From positions 1 to 30,969 of the forward strand of contig CAZVKB010000021.1 in NCBI GenBank assembly GCA_964627505.1: 30,969 nt of DNA, read 5' to 3'. Of this stretch, positions 8,296-15,648 are shown piece after piece. Numbering within the stretch: the first letter of the stretch is position 1; every line of letters begins with the position of its first letter. The stretch is from JACJWR01 sp964627505 (GTDB lineage Bacteria; Actinomycetota; Actinomycetes; S36-B12; UBA10799). Below the pieces are notes generated by a model that had not been told where the DNA came from, searched no databases, and saw only the letters and a list, made by a program, of their open reading frames with translations. Both the position numbers and the translations under genes were made by a program.

Positions 8296-9312
8296 GTGCG
8301 CTCGTGGCAGAAGTCCCTCCTCGCAGGTGCCACTGCCGTCGTGGCCATCGTTGGCCTCTCGGCGTGTTCGACTGCAGCAACATCCGACGAACAAAGTGTC
8401 ACCGTCTACTCGGGCCGCTCGGAGAAACTGGTTGCCCCGCTCTACGAGAAATTCAGCGCGCAAACCGGCATCACTGTCGACGTCCGGTACGGCGACTCCG
8501 CCGAACTATCCGCGCAGATCGCCGAAGAGGGCGCCAACACACCGGCACAGGTGTTCTTCGCCCAAGACGCCGGCGCGATCGGCGCGTTGGAGAATGCGGG
8601 TCTACTGGCTCCGCTGCCTACCTCGGTGGCCACAATCGTGCCGGAGGTTTACCGCACTTCGCAGTGGACCGGGGTTTCGGCGCGCGCACGCTCAATGGTG
8701 TACAACCCGGACCTCGTGACCACGCCGCCCCCGACAGTGTTTGACCTGGTCAAGCCGGAATATGAGGGGAAACTGGGCATCGCGCCGAATAACGCGAGTT
8801 TCCAATCGTTCGTGACAGCAATGCGCGTGACCGAAGGCGACGCGGCAACCGAGGCCTGGCTCGAAGGCATCGTGGCCAACGGAGTGCAGAAATTCGAGAA
8901 CAACGTGAGCATCGTCAATGCCATCAACGAGGGCGCGCTCGGCATCGGTCTGGTGAACCACTACTACTGGTTCCAAGTTGCGAAGGAGAAGGGTGGGGCA
9001 GAGAACATGAAGGCAGTGCAGGCGTTCACATCCCCCGGTGATCCGGGATCGTTGGTCAATGTTGCAGCAGCAGGTATCACCGCATCGAACGCGGACAACA
9101 AGGCTGCTGAGCAACTGATTGCTTACCTGTTGAATCCGGATTCGCAAACGTACTTTGCCACCGAAACCTACGAGTATCCGTTGTTGCCGGGTGTTCCGGG
9201 ACCGAATGGAGCGCCCCCGCTGTCGAGCCTGCAGAGCCCACCACTCACGCTCAATGACCTCAGCGACTTGCCCGGTACGCAGGCAATGTTGCGATCTGTG
9301 GGTCTGATTTGA
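8296..9312 (+). CDS. Fe(III) ABC transporter substrate-binding lipoprotein (FbpA/FutA-like)
   Basis: 338 residues with a lipoprotein signal: basic N terminus, hydrophobic core and lipobox L-S-A-C, giving lipidated Cys24. The mature part begins S-V-T-V-Y-S-G-R-S-E and contains the N-H-Y-Y-W segment, whose adjacent tyrosines are iron ligands in FbpA-type ferric-binding proteins (cluster D / family 1 solute-binding proteins). It captures ferric iron outside the membrane for the permease encoded next. Start GTG at 8296 with AAAGGA 8 nt upstream; the next codon block M-R-S-W-Q-K is a good signal n-region. First gene of a three-gene operon behind the iron box. Confidence 0.9.
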   Translation: MRSWQKSLLAGATAVVAIVGLSACSTAATSDEQSVTVYSGRSEKLVAPLYEKFSAQTGITVDVRYGDSAELSAQIAEEGANTPAQVFFAQDAGAIGALENAGLLAPLPTSVATIVPEVYRTSQWTGVSARARSMVYNPDLVTTPPPTVFDLVKPEYEGKLGIAPNNASFQSFVTAMRVTEGDAATEAWLEGIVANGVQKFENNVSIVNAINEGALGIGLVNHYYWFQVAKEKGGAENMKAVQAFTSPGDPGSLVNVAAAGITASNADNKAAEQLIAYLLNPDSQTYFATETYEYPLLPGVPGPNGAPPLSSLQSPPLTLNDLSDLPGTQAMLRSVGLI

Positions 9313-10991
9313 GCGCTCCAGCCCCGCGGCTGCTGTATGGGCTCGCAGGAGTTGTTGCGGTTGCAGTGTGTGTACCGCTGGTCTACCTCGTGATCAGGGC
9401 GATTGAAGGTGGCTCGGATACTGCCATCGTTGCCCTCGGACACCCAGCGGTGTGGCAAGCAGCGAGCACGTCCCTGGCGCTCGCGGGGATAGTTGGCCTG
9501 TCAACTGTTGCGATTGGCGTGCCTGTTGCCTGGCTGCTGGTACGGGCGGAAATCGCGGTGCGTCGGGTGTGGATTGTGGTCGTGATCCTGCCGCTGGCCG
9601 TCCCCAGTTTCGTTGCCGCCTATGCCTGGGTCTCGCTTCTGCCAGGGTTTCGGGGCTTCTGGGCAGCCTGGCTGGTGCTGACAGCGGCGACGACGCCCTA
9701 CGTGGTGCTGCCCACTGCCGCGGCATTGCGCAGCATCGACCCGGCGCACGAAGAGGTGGCTCGCACGCTCGGGTTCGGGGCGGTTGCGGCGTTTCTGAGA
9801 GCGGCGCTGCCACAGATTTGGCCCGCGGTCGGCGGAGGTGCGCTACTGGCAACACTGTACGTGCTCAGCGATTTCGGCGCCGTATCGATCTTGCGGGTGG
9901 ACACCTTGTCGCGCGCCGTCTACGCCTCGTATCGCAGTTCGTTTGATCGGTCATCTGCGGCGATGTTGGCACTGCTTTTGGCTGTGTTGGCAATGATCGT
10001 TGTCGCCATCGAGCAACGAGCCCGCGGGCGGGCGCAACGCTCGCGACTCGCTACCGCGGCGCCTCGCCATGCCTCGAGGGTGGTACTTGGACGCTGGCGA
10101 GTGCCTGCGTATGGGCTGCTAGCGACAGTCGCGATCACGGGTTTGGTGGTTCCATTGGGGTCAACTGTGAGCCAGTTGCACCACGGAGCCAGCGCACGTT
10201 TCGACGCCACCGATGTGCTCGGAGCGGCACTCACGTCGACGTGGTACGGGATCGTCGGTATGACCGTGGCGCTGGCGCTGGCGTTGCCAGTGGGGATCCT
10301 CGCCGGCCGCTACCCTTCGTTGTGGTCGCACAACCTTGAGCGGTTGTCGTTCGTCGGGCAAGCATTGCCCGGAGTAGTGGTCGGATTGAGCGTGGTGTTC
10401 GTCGGCACGCGACTTGTTCCGGGCATCTACCAGACTGTGATTCTGCTCGGGTTCGCCTATGGGGTGCTGTTCCTACCCAAAGCCGCCGCAGCAGTGCGCG
10501 GCTCAGTTGCCACGGTGCCACCGGTTCTAGAGGATGTGGCGCGCACACTGGGCTACTCCCCCAGGCAGGCGTTTTTCCGGGTCACCGCGCGCTTGGCAGC
10601 ACCGGGGATTACTGCGGGAGCGCTGCTTGTGTTGCTCACTGTGATGAAGGAGCTTCCTGCGACACTCATGCTGCGCCCGACCGGCGATCACACGTTGGCG
10701 ACTAGGCTCTGGACCTTGTCGGAGGTGGGGGAATTCGCGGCTGCTGCCCCGTACTCGTTGATCCTGATCGGGATTGGAGCGATTCCGGCGTTCGTACTGG
10801 CGCTGCCCCTCGTGCGAGTTTCGCAACAGCAAAGTCCGCCTCCGCAGCCGGGTGGTTCAACGCTGGCGGCACCCGGGAAAACAGAGTCGGGGAACGCATC
10901 GGGAAACCAGGTGTTGGCGGGATCTGTGGGATCTTGCGAAGCTGCGGGATCGGATAACTCAGTGAAATTGTCGTCGGGACCTGCGGCATGA
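9309..10991 (+). CDS. Fe(III) ABC transporter permease, fused duplicated type (FbpB-like)
   Basis: 560-residue membrane protein with about 12 hydrophobic segments in two homologous halves. Each half carries an EAA-like coupling loop: E-E-V-A-R-T-L-G-F-G in the first half and E-D-V-A-R-T-L-G-Y-S in the second. This is the FbpB/CysW-like fused permease layout of ferric ABC importers. The start is TTG at 9309, overlapping the TGA of the binding-protein gene by 4 bp (TTGA), so translation is probably coupled. The last 55 or so residues after the final membrane segment are hydrophilic, rich in Pro, Gly and Ser, and look like a disordered cytoplasmic tail of unknown use. Confidence 0.88.
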   Translation: MSAPAPRLLYGLAGVVAVAVCVPLVYLVIRAIEGGSDTAIVALGHPAVWQAASTSLALAGIVGLSTVAIGVPVAWLLVRAEIAVRRVWIVVVILPLAVPSFVAAYAWVSLLPGFRGFWAAWLVLTAATTPYVVLPTAAALRSIDPAHEEVARTLGFGAVAAFLRAALPQIWPAVGGGALLATLYVLSDFGAVSILRVDTLSRAVYASYRSSFDRSSAAMLALLLAVLAMIVVAIEQRARGRAQRSRLATAAPRHASRVVLGRWRVPAYGLLATVAITGLVVPLGSTVSQLHHGASARFDATDVLGAALTSTWYGIVGMTVALALALPVGILAGRYPSLWSHNLERLSFVGQALPGVVVGLSVVFVGTRLVPGIYQTVILLGFAYGVLFLPKAAAAVRGSVATVPPVLEDVARTLGYSPRQAFFRVTARLAAPGITAGALLVLLTVMKELPATLMLRPTGDHTLATRLWTLSEVGEFAAAAPYSLILIGIGAIPAFVLALPLVRVSQQQSPPPQPGGSTLAAPGKTESGNASGNQVLAGSVGSCEAAGSDNSVKLSSGPAA

Positions 10992-11710
10992 TGACCACCG
11001 TGACTGAGCCCGCGTCCACTGTTGTGGCCCCCAGCGTTGCCATATCGGGTGTCGATCTGGCGTATCACGGAACGCCGGTGTTGGAACAGGCGGCCTTAGT
11101 GGTGCCGCCGGGAACCGTGGCAGCCGTGCTCGGCCGCAGTGGCTCCGGAAAGACCACCTTGCTGCGTTCGGTAGCGGGATTCATCCGACCCGTTGCGGGC
11201 ACGATTCACCTGAGTGGGGTGTTGGTGAGCGGACCCGGGACGTACGTTCCACCGGAGAAACGCAACGTCGGATTGGTGCCCCAAGAAGGGGCCTTGTTTC
11301 CACACTTGGACGTGGCCGGGAATGTGGGGTTCGGCTTGCCACGACGCACCAAGCAACAGCGCAAGGAGGCCGATGAGCGGATCGCCGAACTTCTGGCATG
11401 GGTGAGCCTGCCGGACGCTGGCAAGTTGCAGCCGCACGAACTCAGCGGCGGGATGCAGCAGCGAGTTGCTCTGGCGCGCGCACTGGCCAAGCGACCGCAA
11501 ACAGTGCTGTTGGACGAGCCGTTTTCGGCGTTGGATCGTGAGCTGCGGGTTGATCTGCGTTGGCATGTGCGGGAACTGCTGCTGGGCTTGGGGGCAGGAG
11601 TGATCCTGGTGACTCACGATGAGGAAGAAGCAGAGTCGATGGCTGATGCGGTGTACGAAGTGACCCGCGACAAGCCGGGTCGAATACAGCTCCGCAATCC
11701 ACGGGACTAA
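10988..11710 (+). CDS. Fe(III) ABC transporter ATP-binding protein (FbpC-like)
   Basis: 240-residue ABC ATPase. Walker A is G-R-S-G-S-G-K-T-T, the signature is L-S-G-G-M-Q-Q-R-V-A-L-A-R-A, Walker B is V-L-L-D-E-P-F-S-A-L-D, and the switch histidine lies in V-T-H-D-E-E-E-A. The sequence ends soon after the ATPase core, so it lacks the long C-terminal regulatory domain found in some FbpC proteins. ATG at 10988 overlaps the permease stop (ATGA). It powers the importer encoded upstream. Ends 12 bp from the convergent DUF6206-like gene. Confidence 0.9.
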   Translation: MMTTVTEPASTVVAPSVAISGVDLAYHGTPVLEQAALVVPPGTVAAVLGRSGSGKTTLLRSVAGFIRPVAGTIHLSGVLVSGPGTYVPPEKRNVGLVPQEGALFPHLDVAGNVGFGLPRRTKQQRKEADERIAELLAWVSLPDAGKLQPHELSGGMQQRVALARALAKRPQTVLLDEPFSALDRELRVDLRWHVRELLLGLGAGVILVTHDEEEAESMADAVYEVTRDKPGRIQLRNPRD

Positions 11711-11722
11711 TCGACGCATGGA

Positions 11723-12727
11723 CTAACCCCGTTGGACCGGCCCTGGAAGCACGAAGTCGTACGCGCTCCGCAGCACCTTCGTGCGAAACCAGCGATCAGC
11801 GCGGCGCACTCGCAGAAACAGTTCCAACGTCGCAGCATCGTCGTCGTAGTACTTCCTCACCTGGTCTTCGGTCACAGCATCCAACCCGCCTGGCTCACCC
11901 ACCCCGCTCCCTGTCGTACTGGCCAGAGTGGTGCCCGTGGCCAGCCATTCGTTCACCGCTTCTACCCCCACGGGAATCCGTTCCCTGGCACCTTCTTTGA
12001 TGAAGTTTCCAAGCAGATCCAAACCCACCAGCCGCCGGTCGAAGTAGTCGTCCATGTACTTCTCACCGGCCTGCCGCCACAAGTACCACGCGCGCACCCC
12101 GGGTGGTACGGCTGCCAGCAGAATCCGCGGCTCCATCAGGTACTTCCCTCGTCGCCGCACGAAGGGTGTACCCACATCGACGAGCGTCGGCCTCCCATCC
12201 GCGCCAGCTCCAAACCACCAATTCGACATCTGAGCGTCGATGGCCAACCCAGAGGACTCACTATTGCTCGCCAGAACGGCGTCGACCTGCGACAACACCG
12301 ATCGAATCATCACCCTGAGCGTCGCGTCATCGACCTCATGCAATAGCACATTTCCAAGTAACTCCGAGGAAAGCTGCGGCTGCACCAGATACGCCACCGG
12401 CGGCCGATCCGACCGTTCCACCGGAACCGCCAAGGTGTCCACCACCGACAGCCCGACACGCGCCAGGTCCTCGCAGTACCCCTGCACAAGTTTGACGTAG
12501 TCGGCCACCGCTAGAGCGCTCGGAAACCCGGACATCCGTTTGGCCACCAGGCCCGCGAACAGCGGATCCGGGATGACTAACGTGGCTGAAATCTCCCCAT
12601 ATGCCAGCACCCGCAACCCCGAACTTTCGGGCTGCGCGGGATCGAGATCAGCCTCCCACTTCGCCAACCTGTTCGCCGCTGCCTGCACATCCGGCAGCAC
12701 CACTGCCGGCTCGTCTCCGCTCACCAC
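11723..12727 (-). CDS. DUF6206-like protein, possibly of kinase-like fold
   Basis: 334 residues, third gene of the minus-strand operon. I recall similar actinobacterial proteins named DUF6206 (not checked). The segment L-A-I-D-A-Q-M-S-N-W-W followed by P-T-L-V-D-V-G-T-P resembles the catalytic loop (D-x4-N) and metal-binding Asp of aminoglycoside-phosphotransferase/protein-kinase-like folds, and V-L-A-Y-G-E-I-S-A-T-L-V-I resembles a degraded glycine-rich loop. Phosphotransfer is only an inference from these patterns. Two adjacent GTG codons (12727 and 12724) can start it; the second gives a GTGA overlap with the aminotransferase stop. No signal peptide or membrane segment seen. Confidence 0.6.
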   Translation of the reverse strand: MVSGDEPAVVLPDVQAAANRLAKWEADLDPAQPESSGLRVLAYGEISATLVIPDPLFAGLVAKRMSGFPSALAVADYVKLVQGYCEDLARVGLSVVDTLAVPVERSDRPPVAYLVQPQLSSELLGNVLLHEVDDATLRVMIRSVLSQVDAVLASNSESSGLAIDAQMSNWWFGAGADGRPTLVDVGTPFVRRRGKYLMEPRILLAAVPPGVRAWYLWRQAGEKYMDDYFDRRLVGLDLLGNFIKEGARERIPVGVEAVNEWLATGTTLASTTGSGVGEPGGLDAVTEDQVRKYYDDDAATLELFLRVRRADRWFRTKVLRSAYDFVLPGPVQRG

Positions 12728-14013
12728 GATGCCGCCACCGCACAGGCGCGATCCAAGCCATCGAGCGCCTCGACAGTCGTCGCATCGTCTATCAACAGCC
12801 CCGGCTTAAGCTGCAGCACCGACCGGTCGAAACCTGCGAACATCGCCCACACACCGTGATCAAACAGCAGTCGCGTCATCATCATCCCGCCCATCTCCTG
12901 ATGCATGCGCAACCCAATCACCAACCCCGTCTGCCGCACCTGTGCGATCCAGTTCGGATACCGCTGCGACAGTTCGACCAACCCTGCTTCCCATTGCGCT
13001 GCCACTACCTGCACCCGCGCCGTGGTTGTGGAATTCATCGTGAGGTCCAGCACGGTCTCGGCCACGCAACAGCCGATCTCCGAGCCCCCGAACGTCGAAA
13101 TGTGCCCCCAGCCATCCTCTTCCAGCCATGTGCCCATGCGCGCCGACAACAGAGTCGCGGCGATCGGATAGATCCCGCCGGACAAGCCCTTGCCCGTGAC
13201 CAGAATGTCCGGAACAACGCCGAAATGTTGCGTCGCCCACAGCGCACCCGTCCGCCCCAACCCCGTCTGCACCTCGTCGGCAATGTAAGCCGCTCCATAA
13301 TCGTCGCACAGCGCCCGCACTCCCGGTAGATACTCCGCTGACGGCACCGGAAAACCCGCCGTCGCCGGAATCGTTTCCAAGATCACCGCGGCAGCTTCGT
13401 GCGTTGCCAAAGCTTGCGCCAACGCCTCGAGATCATTGAAGGGAACCCGCACCACCTCCTCAGTCCTGTCGCTGAGAAACGCTGCCGCCGCACGCTCATC
13501 GCCAGCAGCCAGCGCCAGCCCGGTATGACCGTGGTAGGCATCAGCAACACTGACGATCATGCGTCGACCTGTGGCCCGCCGAGCACTCTTGAGCGCCAGA
13601 TCCACGGCCTCCCCACCACCGCTGGCGAACACCGCATATTGCATCCCAGGAGTGGCATCCACAAGACGTTTCGCCAACCGGGCACGCGGCCCACTCGGGA
13701 AGTGGTGGTTGCCGATGTCATAGGTGCCGACGGCCGCATGCAACGCAGCGATTACATCAGGATTGCGGTGCCCCAGATTGAAGACTCCCCCGTTGAGATG
13801 CAGGTCGATTCGCGCGGTGCCGTCGAGGTCCCAGATGCGATATCCCTGGCGCCGACCCATCACCAGATCGATGCCGGCCGTGCGCAGCGTACGTACGCGA
13901 TCCGGGCACAGGTATGTCTCGGCTAGGTCCAGGATCCGCGTCCGCTCGGTGTCTACCGCCGACTCGCCAACTTCTGGATCTACACCGTCACGCACGCCAT
14001 CGTCGGCACTCAC
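12721..14013 (-). CDS. Class III (ornithine/GABA-type) PLP aminotransferase
   Basis: 430-residue fold-type I PLP enzyme. Visible landmarks are S-G-G-G-E-A-V-D-L-A (about 131-140, phosphate binding), A-Y-H-G-H-T-G (159-165), I-A-D-E-V-Q-T-G-L-G-R-T-G (244-256, with the PLP-binding Asp) and V-T-G-K-G-L-S-G-G (272-280), where Lys275 should form the Schiff base. These are diagnostic of class III aminotransferases, which act on omega-amino or diamino substrates or on glutamate semialdehyde; the donor cannot be chosen from sequence. GTG start at 14013 overlaps the upstream hydrolase stop (GTGA), and its own stop overlaps the DUF6206-like start, so the three genes form a coupled operon. Confidence 0.85.
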   Translation of the reverse strand: MSADDGVRDGVDPEVGESAVDTERTRILDLAETYLCPDRVRTLRTAGIDLVMGRRQGYRIWDLDGTARIDLHLNGGVFNLGHRNPDVIAALHAAVGTYDIGNHHFPSGPRARLAKRLVDATPGMQYAVFASGGGEAVDLALKSARRATGRRMIVSVADAYHGHTGLALAAGDERAAAAFLSDRTEEVVRVPFNDLEALAQALATHEAAAVILETIPATAGFPVPSAEYLPGVRALCDDYGAAYIADEVQTGLGRTGALWATQHFGVVPDILVTGKGLSGGIYPIAATLLSARMGTWLEEDGWGHISTFGGSEIGCCVAETVLDLTMNSTTTARVQVVAAQWEAGLVELSQRYPNWIAQVRQTGLVIGLRMHQEMGGMMMTRLLFDHGVWAMFAGFDRSVLQLKPGLLIDDATTVEALDGLDRACAVAASW

Positions 14014-15338
14014 GCGGAAACCTCGAGATGCGCTGCCCGGTCAAACCCATCCCACGCGCGTCGGTACAGCCAGTTGCGACGGTTGACGATTGGCCGCTCA
14101 CGAACCTCGGCAAGTAGGTCCGCTTCGGCGTCCGCGGCGGCGGCGAAGGCGGCGGCGGTGAGTGCATCACGTTGCGATCGAGTGCCGTACGCATCCTCAA
14201 TGCGTGCACCGTCCGCCAGCGCTGCCACCTCGGCAATCGTGTCCCGTTCCAACTCAGCGACCCGGCGGCGCACGATTGGCGCACGGTCGGCAAAATCGAC
14301 CAGAACTGCTCGGTGCAGCGCCTCATGGCGCCACCACAACGAAGCTCCATCGTCATACTTACCCGGCTTGGGTCCGAGATCCGGCAGCCCGGTATCGAGC
14401 CATACCGGTTTGAACACCGACAGACACGTGGCCGAGGTCCCAGTGAGCCACACCGTCGTTCCCTGCGGTCGAATATGCGCGACCATTGCGCCCGTGCTCT
14501 GGCTCACCCGAATGGGACCGAACCCGGCGTGTGCGCACACCGTTTGCCCGAATAGACCCGACGCTGGTGTCCAAGCTGGCGAACGGCCGGTTTCGCCGTG
14601 GTCGCGCAGTACGGCCATGGCGGCAGCCACGTCGATTCGTCCCGAGGCCGCAGCCAACGCCTCTGCGGTTCGACATTGCCGCGCCGAGGAGTCCGAAAAT
14701 CGCGTGTAGAGAAAATCCGAATGCTCGCCGGCGATATCGGTGGCGTCCTTCAGGCCAGCGGATACTACATCGAAATCGTCCGCAATAGTCAAGGCGTTGG
14801 AGATCGAACGCGTTCCGGTCACCCGGCTGAGCACCCAGTCCCGCCCGATCGTCTCCAATACGAATGCCTGACTGGGATCAGCGATGAGGTAACTGTTGTC
14901 GTAGTTGAGGTTCGCGGTGTGTCCGGCTTTGCCGGACTGACCATAGGTCGCGAGCAGCGAGGTGATGACGTCCACGGCTTCCCGGGCATCATCGGACCGT
15001 TCCAGCGCCAACCGCAGCAGATCCATTCCCAAGAGACCCGGTTCGGCTTCAGGTTTTCCTTTGGTGAACACCGCTTCATTGCCGATGGCAACCCCGGCAT
15101 CGTTGACTCCCATTTCCGCACCCCAGATCCAGTAAGGCTTGCTGAGCAGCACTGACCTGGTACGACGAACTTGCGGCAGGGTCACATATGTAGCTCGCAG
15201 GCTGGCATCTGGCTCGTGGGAACTAGCCGGAACCGTAACGATCGGCTGCGCTTCGTTAGGTTCGCGATCGCTGTTCTTTCCAAGAATTACCGATCCGTCG
15301 GTGGTGGCTTCAGCAAGCGCGACAAAGGTGTCACACAT
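14010..15338 (-). CDS. Secernin-type C69 Ntn-hydrolase (dipeptidase-like)
   Basis: 442 residues from the ATG at 15338. The protein begins M-C-D-T-F-V-A-L and continues G-S-V-I-L-G-K-N-S-D-R-E-P-N-E-A-Q, the N-terminal block of secernins (peptidase family C69). Removing Met1 would expose Cys2 as the N-terminal nucleophile, which is why this start was preferred to the ATG at 15428, where the extra 30 residues look random. Family members hydrolyse amide bonds, as in dipeptidases, or act as acyltransferases; the substrate here is unknown. It is the first gene of the operon with the aminotransferase and DUF6206-like protein, suggesting that it could release or modify the amine substrate of the aminotransferase (inference). 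Confidence 0.82.
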   Translation of the reverse strand: MCDTFVALAEATTDGSVILGKNSDREPNEAQPIVTVPASSHEPDASLRATYVTLPQVRRTRSVLLSKPYWIWGAEMGVNDAGVAIGNEAVFTKGKPEAEPGLLGMDLLRLALERSDDAREAVDVITSLLATYGQSGKAGHTANLNYDNSYLIADPSQAFVLETIGRDWVLSRVTGTRSISNALTIADDFDVVSAGLKDATDIAGEHSDFLYTRFSDSSARQCRTAEALAAASGRIDVAAAMAVLRDHGETGRSPAWTPASGLFGQTVCAHAGFGPIRVSQSTGAMVAHIRPQGTTVWLTGTSATCLSVFKPVWLDTGLPDLGPKPGKYDDGASLWWRHEALHRAVLVDFADRAPIVRRRVAELERDTIAEVAALADGARIEDAYGTRSQRDALTAAAFAAAADAEADLLAEVRERPIVNRRNWLYRRAWDGFDRAAHLEVSA

Positions 15339-15548
15339 GGGCGCAACTTTCCATTGGCCTACAGTGCCACAGGAATCAGGCGTTTGACAGCCGTCGAACA
15401 GGAACCTCCACAAGGCGGAATTCATCAATCACCGGACAAAACGGGACGTCGTCACACGGGAGGCGGACGCTTTACTGTGAAGACCGGACACGCGAGAACG
15501 ACCACAGCACTGCGTGGAGTTGGTTCGCTGAAGATATAAAGGCAGCGG

Positions 15549-15575
15549 TTGACCTATTTGGCGCAGTTTTAGAAT
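15549..15575 (+). promoter_or_regulatory. Possible promoter for the LGFP/beta-helix gene
   Basis: The 310-bp spacer 15339-15648 between the divergent secernin and beta-helix genes holds TTGACC (15549-15554) and TAGAAT (15570-15575) with a 15-bp spacer, shorter than the usual 17. The gene starts 73 bp further on. Nothing else was recognised in this spacer; no promoter for the secernin gene stands out. Confidence 0.35.
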
Positions 15576-15648
15576 CAAAGTATTGCCCCGCTGAGTAAGC
15601 ATGCCTAGCGTGAGCACACCGATGGTCAGCCCATGCCAGGGGGACGAG

